Shown here in pieces: positions 51,380 to 61,579 of a stretch of DNA of 64,000 bases. A program made the position numbers and the translations under genes. Origin of the DNA: Istiophorus platypterus (lineage: Eukaryota; Chordata; Actinopteri; Istiophoriformes; Istiophoridae); contig CM029112.1 of NCBI GenBank assembly GCA_016859345.1, forward strand, positions 10,754,589 through 10,818,588, read 5' to 3'. Below the pieces are notes generated by a model. It had not been told where the DNA came from. It searched no databases and worked only from the letters and a program-made list of their open reading frames with translations. Each line of letters begins with the position of its first letter. Position 1 is the stretch's first letter.

Positions 51380-51702
51380 TGTCAAAATGTCTAAAAATCC
51401 AGTACATGGTAAAAAGGTGACATACTTTAAAAGAAATATTGGTAGATCTCAGTAGAGCCAAAACTTAGGCTGAAAGAACACTGAGACAGGTTTTCAGAAT
51501 CAACACAAAAAAAAAAAAAAATCACATTTGCAAAAAAACTAAAAAACAAAACACACCCATTTCCTACATGCAGACATTTATATTGGCTACAAATCAGATG
51601 ATTTTATTTCTGGCGAGTCCATAAGGTCAAAGTAGGTACTCCAGGTGATGTGATGTCAGAGAATTGAACTGGTCACGTCGCATTCAGAGGCAGGAAACCC
51701 AT

Positions 51703-51808
51703 CTATCTGGAGGAGTTAGAGCTGGAACGAGAACGGTGACGCCTGCGACCAGGAGATCTGGAGCGAGAGCGGCGGCGTGCTGGGGACCTTCTCCTTGGGG
51801 AGCGGGAC
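51703..51808 (-). CDS. rnps1: rnps1 last coding exon, RS tail
   Basis: Reads RSPRRRSPARRRSRSRSPGR then RRHRSRSSSNSSR and TAG (51,705-51,703). Acceptor CCTTGCAG. Confidence 0.95.
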
Positions 51809-54155
51809 CTGCAAGGATGCGCGAAGAAAACACTCTTGGTTTGAAAGAAGGCAGAATGAAAACACTTAAATGGTTATAACCAAAGACCCTAGACATGTAT
51901 TAAGACAGCAGAATTTAAAAAAAAAAAAAAAATCAAAGAAAAACGTTGCTGGGTGAAAATCATTCAATGTCAAATATATTTTGGAAAAATGAGGCAGATG
52001 AGGTTGTGAGACTGACCTTCTCCTCATGCGTGGTGGGCTTCGACGCCACATTGGTGGTGGTGGGGGCATTCTGCGAGGGGGAGAAGGTCTACGTGGTGGA
52101 GGACGGACTCGCTGAGTCAGCACGGCAGATGCAGAGATTTCCTGTCCGTCAATCTGACCTATTGATAAAGTCGCCACAGAAATTTATTCGACACAAATGC
52201 CCAGAGTAATCATGCAAGATGGGCGCTGAAACAAATGTCCTGGCCTACCTCCGTCCATGTGTTTGAGGGCCTTCTGGGCCTCCTCAGGAGTCTCAAACTC
52301 GACATAAGCGTAGCCCCTGGATAGGTGTGGGTGGAGCCTGTCCATTGGCATTTCAACCATCTTTATTTTCCCATAAGTGGAAAAGATCTCCTGGATGTGG
52401 TCCTGTGCAAAAAAGAAACAGTTTACCCATCAGAACCATGGAAACAAAAATCCTTGAGTACTCATAGGAATAACATAGCAAACAGACTGCTAACACTAAG
52501 ACAAAGTCCATTTATTGAACCACTCTCATAATTGCACCTTTACAAAATTATTCTTTCATTCTTTCTGTCTTTCTAGAAAGCCTGATGTTTATTCCTATCT
52601 AGCATGATATTTCTGGGGTAATGTTAAGGTAAAATCATGATTAAACATGGAAACAACCTTCAAATTAAGACCAACAGCTTGTGAGTCCTTATTTTTGCTC
52701 AGCTATAAAATGCATATTCGTTTCTCCACTGACCTTGGTGACATTCCTGGTCAGCCGCCCCAGGTGAACTTTAGTTGGTTTGGGGCTTGGGCTTCTTTTC
52801 CTTCGTTCCTTATCATCTCCCCTCTTCTGTGTTTTGGACCTGCAGAATCACACAAGAAATACTGATGAATTTTATAAGGATTTAAACAAGCAAAAATGAA
52901 AATATAGTGGAAAGACTGCGTAGCTGCATTAGATTAAAGTGATTTACGCTGAGCGTGAGCGACGGCGGTTGTCATGGCGTCGGCGGCTGGGGCTGGGGGA
53001 GCCCGAGGAGCTGGAGGAGGAAGAGGAACGAGAGCTAGAGGAACCTGAACGACTGGAACCAGATGAGCTGGATCCACTTGAGGAGCCTGAGCTGGAGCCA
53101 GAGCTGCTGCTTGAAGTCGAGCTAGACCTGGATCTGGATCAAAGTCAAAACAAAGAAAAAGATGATTTATTACAAAATGATATTCATTATCATAATTTCA
53201 AATAATCATACAAATAGGTGATTTACAAAACAAACCTGCTGCTGCTGCTGCCAGTGGAAGCACTTCGACGTTTCCTTACTTTCTCCCGTCCTCTCTCCTT
53301 GTCTCCTTCCTTTGTACCACTCTTTTCTTTGCCTCTATCTTTTGTTTTTTCCTCCTCCTTCCGCTTTGTGGGTGATGGTGCCCTAAAGTAAGAGGCCAAT
53401 TGCTGTTACTCGGAGATCATACACTTTGTTACTGGGTTAGGGCTGCAAAAAGCAATCATTTTCATTGTCAATCAAGTCGTCAATAACCTTTTTGATTATT
53501 TGTTTTGTCTAAAAAAAAAAAAAAAAAAAAAGACCAGAAAATAACCAAAATAATGTCTTTAAATTTTTGTCTGCTCAATAGTTCAAAACCTAAAGATATT
53601 CAAAATTAATGATAATACAAAACAAGCAAATTCTGGCTTTAAAGAAGCTGGAACCGACAAAAAAACTGAACTTTTTTGCTGATAAACGATTGAAACGATT
53701 CATCGATTACTAAAGTGGTTAGTCACCAATTTTTTTTTTTACTACTCAAATATTATTTCAGAACCGTTGTTTCTTCAACTCGTGAAGATAATCCCGCAGC
53801 GTGCTTATGAAAATATAATGATTTATGACCAAAAGGGTACAAGTGGCCGATGAGACAAAGTGTAAAGTAAAAAAAATTACCCCAACACTTAACGTAACCG
53901 AGCAAATGCTGCTATCACGGATTCACCTACGAATCGTTAACTTCGCAGCGAACCGTAGAAGCCCGCCGCCATTGATTTTCATTCAAAACAAGTAGCCAGT
54001 AGCTGGTAACTGGTAGCGGCCGTTTATCGACAACCATTGTCTCTATGAAGTGCGCACACGATCGGAAAATGTGAATTACTTCTCCGTATGCGATAACACA
54101 CACGCTGGGCCTGAAACGAGCCCGTGTGCGGCCCGATAAAACGCCGAACTTACAT
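51703..54155 (-). CDS. rnps1: RNA-binding protein with serine-rich domain 1, complete
   Basis: RNPS1 is a nuclear splicing activator and a peripheral exon-junction-complex (ASAP/PSAP) subunit. Six main coding exons plus the two bases AT of the leader exon join in frame to 843 bp, 280 residues. Order: a lysine-rich N-terminus (APSPTKRKEEEKTKDRGKEK), a serine-rich block (about 45-108), an RRM (about 137-210) with RNP2-like VHLGRL and RNP1 RGYAYVEF, and an arginine/serine/proline tail with PPPPPMWRR and RSRSPGRRRHRSRSSSNSSR. The start codon is split: AT ends the leader exon and G begins the next. The context GAAATGG is strong, and no earlier ATG lies in the about 150 bp upstream. The family's longer N-terminal leader (from memory, seen in one human isoform) joins at the same phase. 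Confidence 0.95.
52017..52158 (-). CDS. rnps1: rnps1 exon, end of RRM and proline-rich linker
   Basis: Reads QIDGQEISASAVLTQRVRPP then PRRPSPPRRMPPPPPMWRRS. Acceptor TCAATAG, donor GTCAGT. Confidence 0.95.
52249..52402 (-). CDS. rnps1: rnps1 exon, RRM core
   Basis: Reads DHIQEIFSTYGKIKMVEMPM then DRLHPHLSRGYAYVEFETPE and EAQKALKHMDG. Acceptor TTTGCACAG, donor GTAGGC. Confidence 0.95.
52403..52733 (-). other. rnps1 intron
   Basis: Ordinary intron; nothing further recognised. Confidence 0.8.
52734..52839 (-). CDS. rnps1: rnps1 exon, start of RRM
   Basis: Reads SKTQKRGDDKERRKRSPSPK then PTKVHLGRLTRNVTK, giving the RNP2 strand. Acceptor TTCTGCAG, donor GTCAGT. Confidence 0.95.
52948..53133 (-). 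CDS. rnps1: rnps1 exon, serine-rich domain
   Basis: Almost entirely serine, glycine and arginine codons, ending SPSPSRRRHDNRRRSRS. The acceptor has a tandem copy (ATCCAG repeated), so a second in-frame choice six bases on would drop two residues. The open + strand frame here (glutamate-rich) is only the complement of serine codons. Confidence 0.93.
53236..53382 (-). CDS. rnps1: rnps1 first main coding exon
   Basis: Starts with the G of the split ATG and reads APSPTKRKEEEKTKDRGKEK, then SGTKEGDKERGREKVRKRRS. Acceptor TACTTTAG, donor GTTTGT. Confidence 0.92.
53383..54153 (-). other. rnps1 first intron
   Basis: GT-AG intron that cuts the start codon. Its right part is CpG-richer; its left part holds a poly-A tract (53,511-53,531) and a dispersed repeat. 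Confidence 0.75.
53435..53730 (+). repeat. Dispersed repeat, copy 2
   Basis: Same landmarks and order as 29,290-29,660, with a clearer head (TTAGGGCTGCAAAAAGCAAT) and tail (AACGATTCATCGATTACTAA). It lies in the first rnps1 intron. Confidence 0.7.
54154..54155 (-). CDS. rnps1: rnps1 leader exon end, first two bases of the start codon
   Basis: The leader exon ends GAAAGAAAT before donor GTAAGT, so A (54,155) and T (54,154) are joined to G at 53,382 to make ATG. The exon's 5' end is not placed. Confidence 0.8.
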
Positions 54156-55515
54156 TTCTTTCAAAACGAGTCAACGTCGCTTCGACCACTTGCGGCCTGA
54201 GGAAACGTCGCTGGGTGATGACGACGGAGCGGACGTTACGTATGAACCTGAGCGCCACTTACAACTCGTCTGTTTGTTTTTGTTGTTGTCGAAAAAAAGG
54301 AAATGTCTGTTTAAGTGCGTGCGATTGCATTGCAGCCATGAATAAACGAAACGTACCATCGTGGTACGTGAATTCATTTAACTGAATAAGAAACGATAAT
54401 CGATCTTCCCTCTTGTCGAAGAGGTTTGATAAGGTGAGCGCCTCACTTTATAACGTTATTACTGCTAGCTGTTTTCGTTAGCCAGCTCCGCTAAAATCTA
54501 TTATTTATCGATAGATGAATTTCATACCACTTTATTCTTAGCACCACAACGATATATATTTTATTTTTTTTCTATCAATTTCCTGTGAACAATACTCTGT
54601 AGCTAGGAATGTTAATTACTGGTAAATGTAAATAAGGATTCATCCATTCACGCCGGGTGTTCTTGAGTTTTTCTACGTAAATGTAAAAGTAGTTTTTAAC
54701 CTGCACAAAAATATATTTATAGTTAGTACCCACCTCGAAATGAAAGAAAGAAAATGTGCTGTGGTTTAATAAATACGTAGCCCCTGGGAACTTTTTTAAA
54801 TGTCTGGGTCATGTGTCATGTGTCTTCATTTCAACCATGAAAGCTTAATAAAATTATGTAAACTAGGCGTTGTCACTTTCTTCAAAGACGATGTCGGATT
54901 CATTTTCCTATGTTAAGGCATTTTATGGATCTGTTCACGTTAAAACAACGTTCATTACACATCGTAGTATGTCGGCAAAAGTTTGACTGACCTGATCGGA
55001 TGCCCAAACCTTTGTAATGCTAAAACACTGCATTGACATTTGAAGTGTTTTGCAACTGGGGCTGAATGTATTTACTTTTTTCTCCAAAACGCAACATAAT
55101 CTGCAATTTGCCAGGGGTGTCCTTCCATACAATTGTATGTTATAATGACAAAATTTTTTTTACTGTCATACTTTGGAGCTGAATAATAACAAGAGTGCAT
55201 CTCTTAGTTTATTGTTCTAAGGAGAAGCGTTTCTTGTTAAGACAGTATAATTTGGTATAAAACCAGAAGAAACAGGTCCTCACGATATTTTTAAAAAATG
55301 TTTAAACCTAAAAAGGATCCCTTGGGAAACTTTTTTTTTTTTTTTTTGTAATGGTGGCAGAAATTTATTGCTGGTATTTTCACATATGAGAAGACATAAC
55401 ACATTTTTTTCATATTTATTAAAAAAAATAAGTATGAATTAGAGGTGTTTTTTTTTGTATGAATCTTCTAGAGATTAACAGCCAAACTCACAGAGCTACT
55501 TGGTTTTGAGAGACC
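54156..55515. other. Divergent intergenic region
   Basis: Lies between the leader of rnps1 (-) and the next gene (+). The rnps1 side has moderate CpG density with CRE-like TGACG text near 54,219. A TATA-like GTATAAAAC stands near 55,256 on the + side, with unproven use. AT-rich otherwise; no gene seen. Confidence 0.5.
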
Positions 55516-56145
55516 ATGGGCCGGTTGGACGATGCCGCAAAACACAAAGTGGTGGAGCTGCGGAAAGCTGGTCTGAGTTTCCGTAAGATCAAAGCTGTGC
55601 TGGAGCTGGAGAACATCAAAGTGTCTGCCCAGGCCATCTACCTGTTCCTCAGGGAGTTTCAAGGAAGGCCGCCAGGGAGGGTCAGACCCGTGGAGGCTGG
55701 AAGCAGCGCGACAACAGCACAGGTGCAAGCTCGAGCCGGGGCAATACAAGATAGCTGGAGTAACATTCATCTCCAAAACCTACTACGGGAGGCATCTCAC
55801 CATGCTGGCTTTACAGCAGCCAAACAAAGCTCCACCAATCTGGAATCTGGTGCAAAGTCATCTGGGTATGGGGAGACCAGTGGAGGCAGCAGGCCAGAAC
55901 AGCAACATGAGGGAGATAAGGAAGAAAATGACATCCAGATTGTTAGCGTCACTTCCCTTGCGCAGAACAGCCAACAAAGAGGTGCACAGTCCACTGTTAC
56001 AAGGGCAGAAACAGGCACTGTGTCCTCCACACTAACACCTTCTGGAGCATTCATGAGGAGGAGAATCACACCTTCTCCAGCCACCAATTCAATGTTGGCA
56101 GCTCGAAAGAGGCTTTTGGATAAAGCGTTGTCACACAGGATGAAG
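55516..56145 (+). CDS. HTH gene exon 1
   Basis: 210 whole codons from ATG to HRMK, then donor GTACCT. The open frame continues 15 codons into the intron, but the in-frame continuation of exons 2 and 3 supports splicing here. Confidence 0.85.
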
Positions 56146-57617
56146 GTACCTAACACAAGTTCCCTCATATGTCAGAATCGTAATTGTTAGGATTGTAATG
56201 ACTGTTTACAATAGCATAAAAGCTGTGTAATTTGCCAAATACTGTAAGCATCAAACTGTCTTTCAGTCTTAACTCACATAAATTGTTTTTCAATAGTCAT
56301 TCCATCAGGTGGCATCATTGATGAGAAGAGATAACTCAAGTGTCCAAGATTCTGATTTGAGAAGTGCAATGACTCAGCCATCTGAAACTTATGATCTGAC
56401 CGCTGAAAAGGTGAGAAAGCAGCAAACCTCAAATGCTGTAACAGATCTCACACTTTATTCTCAAATCAAATATTTTCCAGACTAGTTAAAAGTCAAGTTA
56501 CCTCTATCGTTATAATTGTAGTAGTATCTCAGCATATATCTGCCATAGTTTATGTCTGCACCTGATTATGGGAGCCTGACCAATTTAAAACTCAATATCA
56601 GTTTAATTTATATGCAAGATGGCATTATAACTTTCATGATATTTGTCTAATATTCCACAGACTGTTATGGAGGGTCAGCCGGGAGGAGGCAGTGCCCCAA
56701 GGCGTTTTGTAACACAGAGACCAAGTCTGTTGATCCGTACCCCTCACCCTGTTCCTCGAGTTGGAATTCGTCTTCCTAATCGGTCACCAGCAACTTTAAC
56801 AGCGTCAGCTCCTGGCAGTGCAGTCATCCGCCTACAGACCCCTGGCAGCCAGGGTGCTACTCGTAGCGAGGGGAACCTGAGCCCCCGGCAAGCCGCCCAA
56901 GACGCCGGAGGGAGAAGTGGCCTGCAGGATCAGATTCAGACCCTGGGTTCTGAGGTGCGCAGCTTGGGCCTGGCAGTGAAGATGCTGGTCGAGCAGCAGT
57001 GCCGCCTGGAAAGGGAGCAGGTACAGCAGACACACGTTCAGAAGCAGATCCTCAGCACTCTACAGAGCCTTGCCTCCAAACTGGGACACTGTAGCAGTTC
57101 TCAACAGCAGCACAACAAAACACCGTCCCCCTCTGCTTTGCCAGCAGCCTCTGCATCTACCTCCTTCAGCCAAGACACCTTTAGTTTTAGTCAAGGCACA
57201 TTCACTCAGTGCAGCCAAACCCAGCCAAGTTACAACTCTTTAGAGAGTTTAGAAAATGTTGAGGCTTTTAAACTGCCAGGACTGAGCCCTACAAGTATGA
57301 ATGGGTTCCCGCCATGTAGCAATGCTGAGAACATCCCACTTAGTCACACCCCCCCTCAAACTCAACCATATGCAGCTTCATACACTCAGCAAACCAGTCA
57401 AACACTTATGCCACCCTACACACAATCCTACGTCTCTACATACAGCCAGTCACATTCTCAGAGTTTCCGAATATCAGAGAGCAAATCATCTGATTTCCCA
57501 AGCAGCTGTTCAGCGAGGATACTCCAGGACTGCAGTGTGTCCTCCCAACCAGTGGTGACCTCTGACCCCTCTGCACAGGATCAACAGATCAATATTATCA
57601 AAGTGGAAGGACCATAG
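55516..57617 (+). CDS. Unnamed protein with N-terminal helix-turn-helix, coiled coil and SUMO-like tail
   Basis: I do not recognise this gene by name. Three exons join in frame to 1,701 bp (566 residues). Residues 1-50 (MGRLDDAAKHKVVELRKAGL, then SFRKIKAVLEL and AQAIYLFLREF) have the layout of the helix-turn-helix that starts Tc1-type transposases and paired domains. Residues 50-330 are polar and low in complexity. Residues about 337-390 (LQDQIQTLGSEVRSLGLAVK, then MLVEQQCRLEREQ) predict a coiled coil. The rest is rich in Ser, Gln, Thr and Pro, and the protein ends INIIKVEGP, where IKVE fits the SUMO consensus. No catalytic DDE region follows, so it is not a transposase. A nuclear DNA-binding regulator is a reasonable inference. 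The ATG context (GACCATGG) is strong. Confidence 0.85.
56297..56410 (+). CDS. HTH gene exon 2
   Basis: Thirty-eight codons reading SFHQVASLMRRDNSSVQDSD then LRSAMTQPSETYDLTAEK, ending at GTGAGA. Two acceptors are possible, CAATAG (used here) and CATCAG 12 bases later, both in frame. Confidence 0.75.
56661..57617 (+). CDS. HTH gene exon 3
   Basis: 319 codons including the stop, from TVMEGQPGGG to IIKVEGP and TAG. Acceptor ATTCCACAG. It carries the coiled coil and the Ser/Gln-rich tail. Confidence 0.87.
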   Translation, partial: TVMEGQPGGGSAPRRFVTQRPSLLIRTPHPVPRVGIRLPNRSPATLTASAPGSAVIRLQTPGSQGATRSEGNLSPRQAAQDAGGRSGLQDQIQTLGSEVRSLGLAVKMLVEQQCRLEREQVQQTHVQKQILSTLQSLASKLGHCSSSQQQHNKTPSPSALPAASASTSFSQDTFSFSQGTFTQCSQTQPSYNSLESLENVEAFKLPGLSPTSMNGFPPCSNAENIPLSHTPPQTQPYAASYTQQTSQTLMPPYTQSYVSTYSQSHSQSFRISESKSSDFPSSCSARILQDCSVSSQPVVTSDPSAQDQQINIIKVEGP

Positions 57618-58135
57618 AGAACTTCAAATTCCACAGTGTTTTGGGACTATAAGGGCTCAGATGTGCTTTTTTAGAGTCACTTGAATACAGTTATTTAAGG
57701 CAGATTTTTTTACAATTGACACATGATGTAGCATTTTTTAAATTAATTTATTTCCAAAGTACATTTCAAGAGGATATAAACAGCAATAGACTAATGGGAT
57801 TACAGTGCTTTAGATAAAAATGTGGTCATGATTTGTCTTTACTGTAGACAATGAACATAGACAAAATAATAAATTTATGTCCAGGCACTTTTTCATTTTT
57901 TGTGAAACCCTTCTTGTTTATTTTGTATCAACTTATTTTCTATCACTAGGACTGGCATCATGAAGTGTTACTTTTCATACCTCTATGCTTACTGATTGAA
58001 AAAATAAAGAGCTGGCTATGATCAAAAATATGTTTTCATTTCAATGTGTAAGGCTGTGTGGGTAATATATTGAGAAGTTTTCATCTCAAGCAGTTCATCT
58101 CATTTCTTAATGATAATAAACAAAATCTTAGGTAC
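57618..58135 (+). other. 3' UTR of the HTH gene and flank
   Basis: AATAAA at 58,003-58,008, about 390 bp after the stop codon, is the likely polyadenylation signal. An earlier AATAAA-like site lies near 57,867. I found no P450 exon 9 on the - strand here. Confidence 0.6.
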
Positions 58136-58277
58136 CTGCAGAGAATGGTAAAAAAGCATCCCTCTTTCTAAAATTCCCCTCCATATCTAGGAAGTGGCCT
58201 GGGTTAAATTTAGAAGTCTGTTCCCAGTCATCTTTATCATGAAGAGCAGACGACAGTAGAATAAGCACTGGGGTCCG
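58136..58277 (-). pseudogene. Lone CYP2-type exon 8
   Basis: On the - strand this is exactly 142 bp, the same length as the exon 8 at 63,775-63,916. It has an intact acceptor (ATATTTTAG), no stop, and donor GTACCT. It reads ALHDKDDWEQTSKFNPGHFL then DMEGNFRKRDAFLPFSAG, where the intact gene reads YDESEWESPHTFNPSHFLDK and GKFIRRDAFMPFSAG. The heme-loop start FSAG is kept. No exon 9 was seen towards 57,618 and no exon 7 up to 63,483, so it is probably a remnant of a broken tandem P450 copy. Confidence 0.8.
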
Positions 58278-59084
58278 CTAAAATATGTAGGAGACGGTGA
58301 CACCTTTTAGGTTTGATTTTAAATGTTTTTCATGGTTTCAGAATGACACAAAAAAATATAAATTTAAGTCACTGCTGTGAGCAACCTTTGACAAATCAAT
58401 ACCCAAAACGGAAGTCTGTGAATTGAAATTTAGCACAACATATCTCAGTCAGTGAACAACTTTTTTAGATCCTGTTAAAAAATATCTGTCAAACTGTGAA
58501 AGAAATGAATTTAAAATGAAAAACAAAAATTAATTTAGCATCAGGATATATAACTGACAATCTCCTATACACTGAGAATGACCCCGTTGATAGCTCTAGA
58601 TCAAAAGTCAGAGGATCACGAAGGGAAGATTCATCCTCAGGGGAACATGAATGTGTAACAAATTTTATGTCGATCCATCTGAAAAAGATGGGAAGAGTCA
58701 TTCCTCTCGAAAACAAAAATGTGAACTTCATGGTGACACTAGAGGAAAAGTTAGAGGATCATCAAAATAACTAGGCTGTATCATTTGGAGACCATTTATT
58801 TACTTTCAGAATTCCATAGCATTCAGTCTCTCTGACTCAGGTACTAAGACATTAACGGCAGTTTTTTATGTCCCATAAATTGGGAGGTGGAGCCGCAGTG
58901 GTCTGTCTCTCCAAAGACCACTCTTGGTAATAGGGGTTATTTGCTTCATCTGTGAGTGGTCACGATGTTTTTGGCTCGTTGGTGTACTGCGCAAATGTTA
59001 TAGGCACTAAAAGTAATGTGAGGACTCTTTGCTCCCTCATTGAATTATAACTTCATACAAAGTGCAGTAAACGGAAAAAACTTA

Positions 59085-59290
59085 AATCACATCTACATTT
59101 GGTGTGACCACCATTTGCCTTCAAAACAGCACCATTTCTCCTAGATACACTCGTGCACAGTTTTCAAGTATCATTGAGAATCTTACTCTGTCTCAGTGTC
59201 TTCTGTCTCCTCATGTGAAACCAGACTGGTGTCATGATAATGAGATCAGTGCTCTTTGGGAGGACTGACCATCCGCAAATATCTGGTAAT
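59085..59290. repeat. Tc1-related MITE fragment
   Basis: TTTGGTGTGACCACCATTTG followed by CCTTCAAAACAGCACCATTT and CTCCTAGATACACTC is the left end of a repeat common in fish and linked to Tc1-like elements. The remainder has diverged, and the right end was not found. Confidence 0.55.
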
Positions 59291-61151
59291 CTCTTGATGG
59301 GGTTATAGTGCAGTGATTGTAATTCTTCATGGGAGTTTTTGAATCTGCGTGAATCTTGGACATTTGCAGCAGGTTTTGTTTTTTTTTTACAATTTTGGGT
59401 GAATATTAAACTATATAAAAGTATATCATTAACTATAAAATAAACAGCAGTTCACCATCTTTCAAAAAGCCAAAAGACAAAGGTTAGCTTTCTGCTGTTT
59501 AGTGCATGTTACGTAAAGTATACATAATTGTCAGCTCTGTAAAATCATTGACTGGTACACACAGTTCTTGATGTACAATTAGGTTTTAGTCATCTTTTGG
59601 TCCTTTCTTTTTGCTCTGTGAACCTATAATGAACTCAAACGCACAAGAAAAGCTAACTCAATGTGCTGAATTATCTATCACAACTTCATTCTAACTTTCA
59701 CTCAAAAAATTAAATGTAATAGTCATTCAACATAACTGCTATTGCTTTTTTGATCATTTTTAGAGTAACCTCACACTACAGCCTCAAGTAAACATTATAC
59801 GATTAGGGTCCATGAACTTTACTGAAGTTAAAATAAGATTCTGGCAATATTGTATTTTTGATAGCAGCAAAAGTAATTTAGTCAATTTTCACACTTCAAG
59901 CTGTCAAATTTGTAAGCTATACCCTTGCACACAAGGCAATAACACAGTCCAGACTGTTCTGGTTTGTTGTTTCGCAATGGTGGAAAGAGCTACCAAATGT
60001 GATCAGTGCAGGAGCATTCCCTCTCCATCTCCAAGAATCTTTTTCTTCCTAAAATATATTCTCAACTCATCATATCTGGCATTCGTGCATTTTTCTACTC
60101 AGTATCTCTTTTTCAAGTTGCTCTCTCTATAAACTCCTGGTAATTCTGTTTGTAAGTCTGACTTCCAAATGCAGTAGCAGAAAATGTTATCTAGTTATTA
60201 CCCAATGTGGTAGTGTGCTATTACGAGGAGAGTGTAGCCAAACCATTCCTGCTATTTTTGTTTGTATTTGTAAGATAAAGAATTAAGTAAACTATCCTGC
60301 ATTGTAAGATACCTGTCTTCTTAAAATAACCTATATCAGCGTTTGATAATGTCATATCGAGGCATCAGGATGTGACCCCCATATTATCCAGTGGCTCAAT
60401 AATCTTGCTCCCCCTTCTGAAAACAGATGCGGAGGGAGGCGGGAAACTGAAATTATCCAGTATTCAGATTTATTTTAGTAGTAGTTTGTACAATACATGT
60501 TATATATAAAGTGAAGGGCATCTGACAGTGCTAAATTCAGCCAACCTGCACACAGCTTTCACAGCTTTTTCAGTTTGGTGAATGTCTGACCAACCTTTCT
60601 TAGGAAATATATAGTTATATGGGGCAGGTGAGCTATGTAATATATTTCCACTTTTTAAAATTGACATACTGATGGTAGCAATGTGAAACATGTTATTGCT
60701 TCTCTCCTTGTAGTTTAGTGAATGTGATAAACTCTTACCGTTTCATTATATAGGTTGATTTGATGGAGGATGTACTGCATACTTCCAGGGCAGGGATTCA
60801 TCAGACTGGTCAGAGAGTGAGGTAAAATCCAAAATAAAAATTTAATGATAACTTGTTTGTGATAGACTTGTGGCAGCAATAGTAGGGATGTGTGTTCGGG
60901 GTTTCCAACAGGAACAACTGTAGCTCTCTCGTGTCCAAATTATGTTGCAGTGATACTAAATTTTGACATATAGAAAAACATGCACACCTTTTTAAAATAG
61001 GAACAACCATGTCTTTTTTATCATAGGTATTGTAAGAATATTAATATCAAGGTATTTATTATTAGCTTTTTCAGACTGACAATTCCAAGTCTTTTGCAAT
61101 GTTACAAAACTCCAAACTGTATGTAAGATATATATACCGCAGGGCAAATTG

Positions 61152-61195
61152 TATTATTATTATTATTATTATTATTATCATTATTATTATTATTA
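61152..61195. repeat. (ATT)n array
   Basis: About 14 ATT units with one ATC. Confidence 0.93.
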
Positions 61196-61228
61196 AAAAG
61201 TAACAAGCTTATTGCCTCAAAAGGCCTG

Positions 61229-61579
61229 GGGCTATTTCACAAAAGCAGAATCAACCTTCACAGCTTTTTTTTTTTTTTTTTTTAAAGACGTTGCAGGTCG
61301 ATCACAGATCCGATGATGCTAAAACGGAGAGGACACATGCGTCATACGTCACATCAGGTACAACGCTTCAATTTGGTGCCAAATCCTCAATTGTCCCGTC
61401 ATGTTTGTTCATTCACACAAGACCTGTGGTTGGTACATTTATATCGTGAGACCACCTAATGTCTGCCACGTCTTTTCTCGCTCTTTTACAACAGCAAGTG
61501 TTTCCTTTCTCACTCACACACAAACAAAAGGTGCTTCGCTCTCTCGCAATCAAAAGACGTTGCTGCCGTCAAAACGGTT
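61229..61579 (-). mobile_element. Second, shorter copy of the Harbinger-like element
   Basis: Shares long blocks in the same order with 11,750-12,380, among them GGGCTATTTCACAAAAG, ACATCAGGTACAACGCTTCA, CAAATCCTCAATTGTC, TCTGCCACGTCTTTTCTC and TCAAAACGGT. It lacks interior pieces and carries an internal poly-T. The Myb/SANT-like frame survives only as short pieces on the - strand (EKTWQT). Confidence 0.65.

Noticed and set aside
52939..53205. Glutamate- and leucine-rich open frame on the + strand
   Set aside because: It is the complement of the serine/arginine codons of the rnps1 serine-rich exon, which fits a known protein and joins in frame with its neighbours.
54076..54258. Possible upstream open frame over the rnps1 leader (- strand)
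   Set aside because: Its apparent start is a GTG, not an ATG, and no ATG occurs in the leader before the split start codon.
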